Shown: positions 27,372 through 36,520, numbered from the stretch's first letter. The stretch is 64,000 nt of DNA from Autumnicola lenta (GCF_031846515.1 NZ_JAVRHO010000007.1:1-64000), one strand, 5' to 3'. Notes: generated by a model from the letters alone, not told the origin. Translations and numbers: made by a program.

Positions 27372-30300
27372 TTACAGCACAACATATGTGTTGGTCCCTG
27401 TCTTTCTTAGAATACCACCTGTGTAAGCTTCGCTATTTCCAAGAGATTTGCTTCCTCCCGGATTGCCATTTAAAGTAACGCCAGAGTTTCCGCTTATAGT
27501 AAGTGTCGTGCCATGAATTTCCAAATTAATTGTTTGGCCCACAGCCATAGCATCGAAATTAGAAGGAATGTTGAGTGTCGCAGATGTCTTACATACCACA
27601 GTATTTTCTATGTCTGTATCTTTTAAAGTCCTGGAAGAACTGAAGTCAATAATTTTAGCTTTTTTAGTATACTTTTTTTCCAATTCTTCCAGAAGATCTG
27701 CTTTTATGCTATCCACTTGCACTTGCGTATAAACCTTTGGTGCGTTTTTTAAATTAGAATATTCACCGTTGAAATCATCAGCGGCATTTGTATCCCAATT
27801 ATCAAAAATTATGCTATTCCCGTTTGAAATTAATAATTCCCGACCCGCCAAAGTCAATATCTGAGGTTGGCTCCCTGTTGTTTGAACATTGCTGATCAAG
27901 ACATCAACCTCACTTTTTGTGTATTGCTCGGGAATGTTTTTCAGGTCATTGTAAATTCCAGAAAAATCATCGCTGGCATTGGTGTCCCAATTCTGGAAAG
28001 AAATGGAATTTCCTTCCGAAATACATAAGGTTTCACCTTCCAGGTTCAGATTTTGCGGTGAAGCGCCGGTGGTTTCTATATTTTGTAAAAGGTTATCAAT
28101 TTCTGATTTGTTGTATAGTTCTGGCTTATTCTGAAGATCGATATAGCTTCCTGAAAAATCATCGCTGGCATTGGTATCCCAATTTTCAAAAGAAATGGAA
28201 TTTCCTCCTGAGATGGATAAGGTAGTTTGATCCAAACTTAGGTTTTGCGAAACCCCTCCATTTGTTTCAATTCCATTAATAAGATTATCTACTTCTTCAG
28301 CAGTGTATAAGTTGGGTAGATTTTTCAGGGCATTAAATTCTCCATTAAAAAGCTCCGGTTTATTCTGAAGGTCATCATAGAAACCTGAAAAATCATCGGC
28401 AGCGTTAGTGTCCCATTTTTCAAAAGAAATAGTGTTTCCTCCCGAAATCGAAAGTCGGCTTTCTTCCAGAGTTAAAGCTTGTACGGTACCACCTTCACTT
28501 GCATTAGCCGTAACCAAACTATCAACTTGTGACGTTGTATAAATTTGTGGAAGGTTTCTTAAATCAAGATAATCTCCTGAAAAATCATCAGAACTATTCA
28601 TATCCCATCCTTCAAAGGAAATACCGTTTCCACCAGATATCTTCAATTCAGATCCTTCCAGACTTAGTGACTGGACAACTCCTTCAGACCCACTTCTGGT
28701 TACAATCAAGCTGTCAACCTGTGATTTGGTATAAAGTTGAGGGAGACCGGTTAAATCTGCAAATTCTCCACTAAACAACTCAGGTCTGTCTTCGAGATCA
28801 AGATAGCTTACTGAAAAATCACCCGTCAATTCACCTAAAGAGATTGTGTTACCTCCTGAAATAGAAAGTTGATCTCCTTCCATACTTAGTGACTGGACAA
28901 CTCCTTCAGAACTTTCTATGGTTACAATCAAGCTGTCAACCTGTGATCTTGTATAAAGCAGGGGAACATCTTTCAAGTCTGCAAAATTACCACTGAAAAT
29001 TTCCGGAGTATTAGTCAAATCTGCAAAATCTCCACTAAACAACTCAGGTCTGTCTTCGAGATCAAGATAACTTCCTGGAAAATCACCCGTCAGTTCACCT
29101 AAAGAAATCGTATTACCTCCTGAAATCGAAAGTTGATCTCCTTCAAGGTTTAGTGACTGAATGGTTCCTTCAGATCCACTTCTGGTTACAATCAAGCTGT
29201 CAACCTGAACCCTGTTATAAATCTCCGGTCTGTCTTCGAGATCTAGATAACTTCCTGAGAAATTACCTGTCAATTCACCAAGAGAAATCGTATTACCTCC
29301 TGAAATTGAAAGTTGATATCCTTCAAGGTTTAGTGACTGAATGGTTCCTTCAGATCCACTTCTGGTTACAACAAGACTGTCGACCTGTGATTTTGTATAA
29401 AGTTGGGGAATACCATCTAAGTCAGCAAAATCACCACTAAAGATTTCGGGAGTATTAGCCAAATCTGCAAATTCTCCACTAAACAATTCAGGCCTGTCTT
29501 CGAGATCAAGATAGCTTCCTGAAAAATCACCCGTCAATTCACCTAAAGAGATTGTGTTACCTCCTGAAATAGAAAGTTGATCTCCTTCCAGGTTTAGTGA
29601 CTGAATGCTTCCTTCAGATCCACTTCTGGTTACAACAAGACTGTCGACCTGTGATTTTGTATAAAGTTGGGGAATACCATCTAAGTCAGCAAAATCACCA
29701 CTAAAGATTTCGGGAGTATTAGCCAAATCTGCAAAATCACCACTAAACAATTCAGGCCTGTCTTCAAGATCAAGATAACTTCTTGGAAAATCACCCGTCA
29801 GTTCACCTAAAGAAATCGTATTACCTCCTGAAATCGAAAGTTGATCTCCTTCAAGGTTTAGTGACTGAATGGTTCCTTCAGATCCACTTCTGGTTACAAC
29901 AAGACTGTCGACCTGTGATTTTGTATAAAGTTGGGGAATACCATCTAAGTCAGCAAAATCACCACTAAAGATTTCGGGAGTATTAGCCAAATCTGTAAAA
30001 TCACCACTAAACAACTCAGGCCTATCTTCGAGATCAAGATAGCTTCCTGAAAAATCACCCGTCAATTCACCTAGAGAGATTGTGTTACCTCCTGAAATTG
30101 AAAGTTGATCTCCTTCCAGGTTTAGTGACTGAATGCTTCCTTCAGATTCACTTCTGGTTATCATCAAACTGTCAATTTCTGACTTTGTATATAGTCGTGG
30201 GAGACCCTGCAAGTCCTCAAAATTTACGCTGAAAGAATCGGGGGTGTTAATTAAATCATTAAAATCACCACTAAACAGTTGAGGTTTATTTTTAAGATCA

Positions 30301-31028
30301 GCATAATTTCCGGAAAAATCATCAGAAACATCTCTATCCCAGTTTTCAAACGAAATGCTATTTCCACCCGAGATGGAAAGCTCAGTTTCGGTAAGGGTTA
30401 AAGACTGGGTAAACCGTCCGGGAGTTTCATTTCCTGAAAGAAGTTGCATGATCTCGCTCTTCGTATAAATATCCGGTAGTCCGGTGAGACTGGAATATTT
30501 TCCGTCGAAATCATCGGAAACATCCTTGTCCCAGCCTTCAAAAGCAACCTCAAATCCATTAATATCGCCATCAGAATAATGATAAAGATCGGAAATTTGA
30601 GCCTCTGAGATGGTGCCTGCAAAATGTTCAGTTGTTTTAGAGTGTAAAGAATATGGCACACTTAATATCTGGCTCACCCCGGTTATTGTGTAGTTACTGC
30701 TGCCAGTAGGATCCACTTGGGATTCTATATAATACGATCCCTTTGCCCAATTAATATTTGCAAAGCTTCCGCTGTTTACTATTCCCGTACCTATTTGCAG
30801 GGAGACTAATCCATTACTATTGGTTGTAGTATAATGTGTTTCTTCATAGACAGCCGTGCCTTTAGTAGAACCCTGTCTTACAATTATCTTTAAATCAACA
30901 TCAGAGCTGGTTACAAGTGCCTGGGAGTTATCTCTTATTACCGCCTGATAACTTATTTTCTCAGGTGTTTGAGCAAAGAGGTTGTTGATGGTCAGGAGCA
31001 GTAGGGGGAAAATGGGGATCCATTTCAT
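27372..31028 (-). CDS. Secreted fibre-like repeat protein, phage-tail-fibre-like units
   Basis: The 1218-residue protein has a signal peptide (cleavage near residue 20, NNLFAQ). Residues about 21-140 form the N-terminal domain common to Bacteroidota fibre and collagen-like surface proteins (EKISYQAVIRDNSQALV, QIGTGIV, ILSVPYSLHSKT). The body has about 12 units built from SISGGN-S/T-IS, FENWD-x-x-x-S/A-DDFSG or LGELTGDFSGSYLDLEDRPE, and YTKSQVDSL segments, the last resembling the YTKxEVD motif of phage tail fibres. The final about 110 residues (GVTLNGNPGG, GTNTYVVL) look like a capping beta domain rather than a T9SS signal. It starts 5 bp after the stop of a small T9SS protein gene and is certainly co-transcribed with it. 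A trimeric coiled-coil/beta fibre is my inference. Confidence 0.75.
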   Translation of the reverse strand: MKWIPIFPLLLLTINNLFAQTPEKISYQAVIRDNSQALVTSSDVDLKIIVRQGSTKGTAVYEETHYTTTNSNGLVSLQIGTGIVNSGSFANINWAKGSYYIESQVDPTGSSNYTITGVSQILSVPYSLHSKTTEHFAGTISEAQISDLYHYSDGDINGFEVAFEGWDKDVSDDFDGKYSSLTGLPDIYTKSEIMQLLSGNETPGRFTQSLTLTETELSISGGNSISFENWDRDVSDDFSGNYADLKNKPQLFSGDFNDLINTPDSFSVNFEDLQGLPRLYTKSEIDSLMITRSESEGSIQSLNLEGDQLSISGGNTISLGELTGDFSGSYLDLEDRPELFSGDFTDLANTPEIFSGDFADLDGIPQLYTKSQVDSLVVTRSGSEGTIQSLNLEGDQLSISGGNTISLGELTGDFPRSYLDLEDRPELFSGDFADLANTPEIFSGDFADLDGIPQLYTKSQVDSLVVTRSGSEGSIQSLNLEGDQLSISGGNTISLGELTGDFSGSYLDLEDRPELFSGEFADLANTPEIFSGDFADLDGIPQLYTKSQVDSLVVTRSGSEGTIQSLNLEGYQLSISGGNTISLGELTGNFSGSYLDLEDRPEIYNRVQVDSLIVTRSGSEGTIQSLNLEGDQLSISGGNTISLGELTGDFPGSYLDLEDRPELFSGDFADLTNTPEIFSGNFADLKDVPLLYTRSQVDSLIVTIESSEGVVQSLSMEGDQLSISGGNTISLGELTGDFSVSYLDLEDRPELFSGEFADLTGLPQLYTKSQVDSLIVTRSGSEGVVQSLSLEGSELKISGGNGISFEGWDMNSSDDFSGDYLDLRNLPQIYTTSQVDSLVTANASEGGTVQALTLEESRLSISGGNTISFEKWDTNAADDFSGFYDDLQNKPELFNGEFNALKNLPNLYTAEEVDNLINGIETNGGVSQNLSLDQTTLSISGGNSISFENWDTNASDDFSGSYIDLQNKPELYNKSEIDNLLQNIETTGASPQNLNLEGETLCISEGNSISFQNWDTNASDDFSGIYNDLKNIPEQYTKSEVDVLISNVQTTGSQPQILTLAGRELLISNGNSIIFDNWDTNAADDFNGEYSNLKNAPKVYTQVQVDSIKADLLEELEKKYTKKAKIIDFSSSRTLKDTDIENTVVCKTSATLNIPSNFDAMAVGQTINLEIHGTTLTISGNSGVTLNGNPGGSKSLGNSEAYTGGILRKTGTNTYVVL
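28640..30180 (-). repeat. Near-identical direct DNA repeats inside the fibre gene
   Basis: At least six units carrying the LGELTGxF core are present. Long stretches differ by only a few bases between copies, for example the DNA encoding FADLDGIPQLYTKSQVDSL. One unit near 29220 is shortened: after DLEDRPE it jumps directly to IYNRVQVDSL, lacking the FSGDFADL segments. The outer units (27.7-28.6 kb and 30.2-30.5 kb) are much more diverged, so the centre appears recently duplicated or homogenised. Confidence 0.85.
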
Positions 31029-31033
31029 TGCAT

Positions 31034-31585
31034 TTATCTTTTAATAATTTTAAACGTTTTAATATTTCTGGCCTGCCTAAAAATCTTTAGAATATACATG
31101 GCAGATTGCAGGTTATTCGGACTAATTTTTGTTCTATAATTTTCCAGAGAGCCTGTTGTCATTAATCTTCCGTTCAAGTCAAAGAGTTGATAGGAATAAC
31201 GATCAGCTTTAAAATTTTCAATTTCAATAATGAAAAATTCCGTCATAGGATTCGGGTAGGCAATTACATCAATAACTGGCGGAAGATTTTTATCGGTTTC
31301 CTGTCCGGGAGGTTTCGTCTCTTCCTCAACAGGAGGGACTTCTTCAGATGATAATGAAATAGGTTGTTGTATCCCTTCGTTAACTGAATTGTCGGCATTA
31401 TCGTGAGAAAGATAAAAGACCTGGCCTATAGAATAAGCAGCAGAACCAGCGTTACTATAAGCATCTCCTCCCGCAGGAGTTAGGACACTGTGAAATATTT
31501 CACCTGCGTTTGCTTCAGGTTCCTCTTCTTGAGCCTGTGCTAAAAATGTTAAGAATAAAGTGAGCAATAGGGGCAAATATCTCAT
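31034..31585 (-). CDS. Small secreted protein with T9SS type A sorting domain
   Basis: The 183-residue protein has a signal peptide (cleavage near residue 19, FLAQAQ), a short conserved-looking stretch AGGDAYSNAGSAAYSIGQ (residues 37-55), a Pro/Glu-rich linker (75-100) and a C-terminal T9SS sorting domain (about 103-183; VIAYPNPMTEFFIIE, YQLFDLNGRLM, MYILKI). It is the first gene of a two-gene operon with the fibre protein. Given that the fibre protein lacks a recognisable sorting domain, this protein may help anchor or assemble it on the surface; that is inferred from the gene pairing. Confidence 0.8.
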   Translation of the reverse strand: MRYLPLLLTLFLTFLAQAQEEEPEANAGEIFHSVLTPAGGDAYSNAGSAAYSIGQVFYLSHDNADNSVNEGIQQPISLSSEEVPPVEEETKPPGQETDKNLPPVIDVIAYPNPMTEFFIIEIENFKADRYSYQLFDLNGRLMTTGSLENYRTKISPNNLQSAMYILKIFRQARNIKTFKIIKR

Positions 31586-32313
31586 AAGTAGGGTTAGGGG
31601 CAGATACTCTTAAAAATTTTTCCTGCTATTCTTATTGTTAATTATTTGCCAAACATCAAGAATAATATCTGATAAAACAAACATAATAATCGACAAAATA
31701 CCCTAATTGAAAATTTGACTGTGGAAAAGAATTGATTTCAACATGAAGAAAGAACCAAAGTTAGAGAGAAAATTCAGAGTCGCTTTTTTGAAGAAATAGG
31801 TTCCTTAGTAGAAGTTTGATCTTAAAAATTGGAGGTGATATAGGAATAATTTACATCTTTCATTACCATAAAATTGTGAGGCTAACAATTATTAAACGTT
31901 TAGGAGCTTCTTACGTGGTTAGAAATGAATTTATATTCAATACTATTCTTGCGTATCTGAAAATCAGACTTTTGTAAATATATAACTCTTAGTGGTAGGA
32001 AAGGATCAAGTGCAATACCTTTCAATTATAAAATCGTATAATATGATTTAACTGAACACATGAAGCAGATTTTTGCTGCTGTATAAAGGGGCACGATCAG
32101 GGATTTGCTAGATGAGAAATTTACCCAAACAACGAGAAATGGATTTCAGTAAATTATGCTTAAAATGAAAAGAGGTAAACTTTTTTTTAATGAATTACTC
32201 AGAAATAAATGTTTTCAAAAAAAAATTAAAGTTAAAAATTTATTGTAATCTAAAACCTACACCTCTGGAAGACAGTATTGTACATGTAGTTTTTTACTTA
32301 CAAAAATTGATTT
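31586..32313. other. Intergenic region, about 730 bp
   Basis: AT-rich sequence upstream of the minus-strand fibre operon. A minus-strand TATGTTTG at 31678-31685 fits the -7 consensus about 95 bases before the T9SS gene. Only very short frames occur (for example an 18-codon frame near 31743). I see no gene, RNA or repeat. Confidence 0.4.
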
Positions 32314-32850
32314 CTAGAAAAGGTATTTAAACGTTTTGACTTCAGGAAGAAATTCGTAATTAACTTCAGAAATTCCATTTACACGTTTTCTGATATTAAG
32401 AAAAAACATTCCAAGTCGGTCCCCTTTATATTCTAAAATATAACTTCCGGGAAAATCCTCGTGGTAGATTTTATTTGTTACTTCGAGAGCTCGTGTTAAT
32501 TCGTAAGAACCAGATTCCAGATTTAATGTATTACAAAGAATTTCACGTAGCATACCTTCTTCTGCTTGTTGGCTATCCTCACGAATGACATATGTAGATA
32601 CCGGGGTTAGCTCCTGTTCTGGAAAGCTTTGAGGAGCGTCAACTAATTTCTGCCAGGCGTTTAAAAAAGAATTAACCAAGCTATTGCTGACTTTGCCCAA
32701 CGATATTCCTAAAGGTTTTTGATCTTCTTTTTTAGGTTTTTTTAAACCGATTTTTAAGCTCACTGATCGGCTAACTGGGAGATTGGAATCTTCATTTCTT
32801 ACCAGGTAAGGATTAGGATATGTGCATAAAGCTTCAGAATTTTCTGTCAT
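32314..32850 (-). CDS. Hypothetical cytoplasmic protein
   Basis: I do not recognise this 178-residue protein. It has no signal peptide or membrane helix, a mixed alpha/beta composition, a lysine-rich segment at residues 37-43 and a C-terminal half rich in beta pattern (YILEYKGDRLGMFFLNIRKR). It stands alone, divergent from the sugar dehydrogenase gene, with the 33012-33030 palindrome in the shared upstream region. Codon use looks normal for the window, so it is probably expressed. Confidence 0.55.
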   Translation of the reverse strand: MTENSEALCTYPNPYLVRNEDSNLPVSRSVSLKIGLKKPKKEDQKPLGISLGKVSNSLVNSFLNAWQKLVDAPQSFPEQELTPVSTYVIREDSQQAEEGMLREILCNTLNLESGSYELTRALEVTNKIYHEDFPGSYILEYKGDRLGMFFLNIRKRVNGISEVNYEFLPEVKTFKYLF

Positions 32851-33011
32851 GGCTATCAGTATTTCAGGTCTAAATATAGTAAAATATAGATTAAGTGCAA
32901 CTATATATATGAAAAAATACTCGATTTGTAAGAAAATAAGTGTTTGGCCGTGAGTGGTTTACAGATGTCTGTACCGTTTGAGAGGATAATATTATTAATT
33001 ATTAATTCTTT

Positions 33012-33030
33012 TTGTAAGAAATTCTTACAA
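33012..33030. promoter_or_regulatory. Perfect palindrome, operator candidate
   Basis: TTGTAAGAAATTCTTACAA is a perfect 9-bp inverted repeat around a single central A. A half-site TTGTAAGAA recurs at 32926-32934. It lies between two divergent genes (starts at 32850 minus and about 33140 plus), where a dimeric repressor or activator would bind. The regulator is unknown. Confidence 0.5.
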
Positions 33031-33139
33031 GTGAAGAGGTGAAAATTGTAGTTCAATGAAATTCATTAACGCCTGTTAAGGCTATGCTAAGTTATTGGTC
33101 AAATTTCTAACTCTGACTATATTAGGTATATATAACAAA

Positions 33140-34330
33140 ATGTCTGAAGCCATGATCAAAAACAAACAAATCGTATTTTTTTTACAAGAGCAACTCTTGT
33201 CTTTGTTAGCTAAAAAATACTTATCAATAAAAGTAGTTTTATTGCTCACATTATTTTCATTTTCCGGTGTTGCGCAAAAAGGAAATGTAAGGACCCAGGC
33301 CGGCGATATAAAAGTCGATGTACTCGCAGAGAATCTAGATCATCCCTGGGGAATGGCGTTTTTACCCGATAACCGGTTGTTGGTTACAGAGCGGGCAGGG
33401 ACGTTGAGAATATATGATGAAAGGGATAGTATCTCTCAACCCATTAAAGGTACTCCTGAAGTTTTTAGTCAGGGACAGGGAGGTTTGCTGGATGTTGCAC
33501 TTGATCCTGATTTCGAACAAAACAAGTATGTTTATCTTTCTTTTGCTGAGCCCGGGCAGGATAGTACTGCATCCACTGCTTTAGGTAGGGGCCGCTTTGA
33601 AGATAACCAGATTAAAGGTTTTGAGGTTATTTTTAGAATGGAGCCAAAAGTAGAAGGCCCTAATCATTTTGGTGGAAGAATAGTCTTTGCACGCGATGGA
33701 ATGCTATTTCTTACTTTGGGCGAAAGATTTAAATTCGAGCCTGCTCAAGATCTTTCCAGTCATCTTGGTACGATTGTGAGAATCAATAAAGATGGATCCG
33801 TGCCACAAGACAATCCGTTTTTAGGTGATGAGAATGCCAGAGATGAAATCTGGTCTTATGGTCACCGCAATATAGAAAGTGCGGCCATAGATCCTGAAAG
33901 TGGTCTGCTTTGGATTGCAGAAATGGGGCCATTGGGTGGTGATGAGTTCAACCAACCGGAAGCGGGAAGCAATTATGGATGGCCTAAGGTAAGCTGGGGC
34001 GACAACTATGATGGAAGTAAAATTCCAGATCCTGAGCCTGATTCGGAATTTGCTGATGCTGTGGTTCACTGGACACCTACAATTTCTCCTTCAGGTTTGA
34101 TTTTTTATACGGGAAGCATGTATCCGGAATGGCAAAATAGCGCCCTCATTGGCGGATTAACAAGCAGCGGACTGGTAAGAATGGATGTAAATGGCGAACA
34201 AGCCGAAGAAGTGGAGCGAATTCCTTTAACCATAAGGGTTCGGGATATTGAACAGGCTCCAGATGGGTCAATTTATGTTCTTACAGATGAGGATAACGGT
34301 AAAATATTGCGACTAAAGGCTACGGAGTAA
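33140..34330 (+). CDS. PQQ-dependent aldose-sugar dehydrogenase-like secreted protein (YliI type)
   Basis: The 396-residue protein has a hydrophobic signal segment (SIKVVLLLTLFSFSGVAQ) followed by a six-bladed propeller of the GSDH family: LDHPWGMAFLPDNRLLVTER, GLLDVALDPDF, FLTLGERF, WSYGHRNIESAAIDP with the catalytic-type histidine, and EMGPLGGDEFN. Known relatives oxidise aldoses with PQQ in the periplasm. The frame extends to a TTG at 33095, but the ATGs at 33140 and 33152 are better starts; both leave an unusually long n-region of about 25-30 residues before the hydrophobic core. It is monocistronic. Confidence 0.8.
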   Translation: MSEAMIKNKQIVFFLQEQLLSLLAKKYLSIKVVLLLTLFSFSGVAQKGNVRTQAGDIKVDVLAENLDHPWGMAFLPDNRLLVTERAGTLRIYDERDSISQPIKGTPEVFSQGQGGLLDVALDPDFEQNKYVYLSFAEPGQDSTASTALGRGRFEDNQIKGFEVIFRMEPKVEGPNHFGGRIVFARDGMLFLTLGERFKFEPAQDLSSHLGTIVRINKDGSVPQDNPFLGDENARDEIWSYGHRNIESAAIDPESGLLWIAEMGPLGGDEFNQPEAGSNYGWPKVSWGDNYDGSKIPDPEPDSEFADAVVHWTPTISPSGLIFYTGSMYPEWQNSALIGGLTSSGLVRMDVNGEQAEEVERIPLTIRVRDIEQAPDGSIYVLTDEDNGKILRLKATE

Positions 34331-34421
34331 GAAATTTAAAGGACACCACGAAAGTTGATAAATGGAATCTAAACCGACTTGTTATTTTGGCAATTTTCGC
34401 ACTTCAGTAATTAAAAACATC

Positions 34422-34455
34422 AAAAACCTGCAGGTTATAAGCTGCGGGTTTTTTG
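34422..34455. terminator. Rho-independent terminator
   Basis: AAAACCTGCAG and CTGCGGGTTTT pair with one mismatch around an 8-base loop, followed by TTTT. It lies downstream of the dehydrogenase gene and before the convergent DUF4126-like gene. Confidence 0.8.
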
Positions 34456-34625
34456 TTAAACACTGAAAGTTGTGTAGATCAGCAAACAAAGGCTCCTTCC
34501 AAAATGGCAAATATCGATTTTCATTACATAGGTAATAACAAGAACTTTTAAATACTGAATGTAGGAAGGAATATTTGAAAACTTCAGAATATATTATTGA
34601 TAAACCGATTTTTTTCTCTGAAAAA

Positions 34626-35843
34626 TCAGACTTTTTCAACTGAAGAAGGAAAATTATGGGGCTTACTTGCTCTTGAAGTGAATTTCTTCTTCCAGATATA
34701 ATACCTAAGCACGATATATGCCGGTGCAGCTATAAATCCTAAAGCTATTCCAATTATAAAGAACAGGAAAGTGATAAATTTAATGAATATCTTGGTAAGA
34801 AAGGAAGTTCCTTTAGATATATACCTGCGGTAGGGCGAAAACAGGTAAATATTAGCCATTAAGGCGCTTGTAAGAAAACCTATAACCGGCACAAAACCGA
34901 TCAAAAAAGATAACCCCGCTAATTTATAGAATTTTTTGTCCTGATATTTTATAAACTCTTTTACGGTGGGGGACTGGAAATGGGCATTCCCGCAAAAATG
35001 GCAATTTTGGAACAACCTGGTACTGTTAAGTTTGTTCCCGCACTCGGCACACTTTCTATGGGAGATGAGGTTTAACTGATGCTTCTGAATATTGGAAACA
35101 AGGTTTTTCTTCTTTTCTCCAAAAATTCCTATACTATAAATTTGAGGCTGAAGCTGTTTGCAGTTCCTACATTTTACGGCAAATGGCAGGTTCTTTTCGC
35201 CGCAAGCAGGACATTTTAGTTTTTGCTTTTCAAGCTTTTTATTGTAGCGTTTCCTCATAAATACAAAAAACGTAATGGCTGTAGCGTAGAGAATCACCAT
35301 TAAAATTCCGGTCCAAATGAGCAATAGGAAACCAAAGAGCACCAGGCTGTCTTCTATCCAGCTGGTGATTTTTCCGATAAAAAGATTATCGTCTTCGTCT
35401 ATGCTTTCAAGAAAATCTAAAAAATCCTTTCTTAAAGTGGCAAGCCAGTGCACAAATAACGTCCCAAAAGCCAGTAGTATCCAAAGAGGATCAAATGCCG
35501 CCCACTGTACTTCCTGAAGAACATCTACAGAAGATTCATCCAAAAGGCTGAGGTTTATGGCCAGAAAGGAAATTGGCTTGAGGTAAGTTTCCGCATTTTT
35601 TAAGAGATTGCGAACTTCAGTACTTTTATCACCGATAATTTCAAGAAGGCTCAAACTGCCAAGAACAATCAGAACCCAGTTTCTACTAATAAAAGCATCT
35701 TCCGGAACTGGAGGGACATCTTCTAAGCCGGGAAAATAGTCAGGATAAGTTAGTAAAAGAGCGGTCAAAAATGCCGGGAGAAATGTTCTTAAGGAGAACA
35801 ATGGAATTGAACCAATGATGGTAATGATTTGAACTATGGACAT
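34626..35843 (-). CDS. DUF4126-like membrane protein with two zinc ribbons
   Basis: The 405-residue protein starts with hydrophobic segments similar to DUF4126 (SIPLFSLRTFLPAFLTALLL, LLEIIGDKS). Two zinc ribbons follow at residues 211-228 (CPACG...CRNC) and 265-284 (CAECG...CHFC), with basic linkers around them, and then more membrane segments to the C-terminus. The combination places the metal-binding module on a cytoplasmic loop. Function is unknown; the ribbons suggest a binding or regulatory role. The gene is single. Confidence 0.65.
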   Translation of the reverse strand: MSIVQIITIIGSIPLFSLRTFLPAFLTALLLTYPDYFPGLEDVPPVPEDAFISRNWVLIVLGSLSLLEIIGDKSTEVRNLLKNAETYLKPISFLAINLSLLDESSVDVLQEVQWAAFDPLWILLAFGTLFVHWLATLRKDFLDFLESIDEDDNLFIGKITSWIEDSLVLFGFLLLIWTGILMVILYATAITFFVFMRKRYNKKLEKQKLKCPACGEKNLPFAVKCRNCKQLQPQIYSIGIFGEKKKNLVSNIQKHQLNLISHRKCAECGNKLNSTRLFQNCHFCGNAHFQSPTVKEFIKYQDKKFYKLAGLSFLIGFVPVIGFLTSALMANIYLFSPYRRYISKGTSFLTKIFIKFITFLFFIIGIALGFIAAPAYIVLRYYIWKKKFTSRASKPHNFPSSVEKV

Positions 35844-36010
35844 TTTTTAATTTTACACGCTCTAAGGTAAAATTAAATTAATTTTGAAGACAATAAATGA
35901 CCAGAAAAAAGCTCACCCGTTTTTTGGCAATTATCTAGCAGAAGAGTTGTAAAATTTCGTTTCTAAAATTATTAGAAGAAATGTCTGGAAAGATAATTTG
36001 TTGTGAAATT

Positions 36011-36520
36011 TTATTGAGTAAGTCTTGTTTGTGATATGGCCCGCAGTTTATAATTTGCATCCCAATATGTCCTTATCTTTAAATGGTAAACCTGGTAATG
36101 CTCGTTTAAATTACGTTTTGTTCTGTGAAGCATATTGTAGGTGGCGATATATTCACCACTCTCCAAATGCTCAACTTTAAAAGAATCCCAGTCTACTTCT
36201 GAATGAGCAAAAGGAAATCTCACACGCTGTTTTCTGGCCTCTTTCATTATTTCTTTAAGAGTAAAATCTTTGTTGCCGTACCAGTCTAAAACTTTAGGAC
36301 TTAGGAACCTTGGTAAGGTTTCTATTTTGTTGAAGTTCATTGCGTGGTAATAATCTGCAATTATGGTTTTTAACTCCTCTTCCGGTATTTCGTCTTGTTC
36401 TGGAAAAGCGAAAGTATACACCGAAAAAAGAAGCATAAAAACTCCTACACAGGTAGCTGCAAAAACACCAGAACGATCAACAAACTGTTTTACAAAAGCC
36501 TTCATTCTCTCTTTCTTCAT
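36011..36520 (-). CDS. Membrane-anchored hypothetical protein, NTF2-like tail possible
   Basis: The 169-residue protein has a short basic N-terminus, one membrane helix or uncleaved signal (residues 20-38, FAATCVGVFMLLFSVYTFAF) and an extracytoplasmic domain with IIADYYHAMNFNKIETLPRF, which recalls the first helices of SnoaL/NTF2-like folds. ATGs at residues 1 and 6 are both usable. I do not recognise a family. It lies upstream (in plus coordinates) of the 40-aa protein on the same strand, 49 bp apart, so the two may be co-transcribed. Confidence 0.55.
   Translation of the reverse strand: MKKERMKAFVKQFVDRSGVFAATCVGVFMLLFSVYTFAFPEQDEIPEEELKTIIADYYHAMNFNKIETLPRFLSPKVLDWYGNKDFTLKEIMKEARKQRVRFPFAHSEVDWDSFKVEHLESGEYIATYNMLHRTKRNLNEHYQVYHLKIRTYWDANYKLRAISQTRLTQ

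Noticed and set aside
27917..29968. Plus-strand frames over the fibre gene with repeated segments such as WFLQIHFWLQ
   Set aside because: They are reflections of the repeated DNA on the opposite strand; the minus-strand frame has a signal peptide and coherent domains.
28640..30180. Repeat array considered as CRISPR
   Set aside because: Repeats are long, in-frame coding units without spacers or cas genes nearby.
34382..34639. 85-codon minus-strand frame after the DUF4126-like gene
   Set aside because: It runs through the terminator hairpin, overlaps the preceding gene end and has no protein-like pattern.
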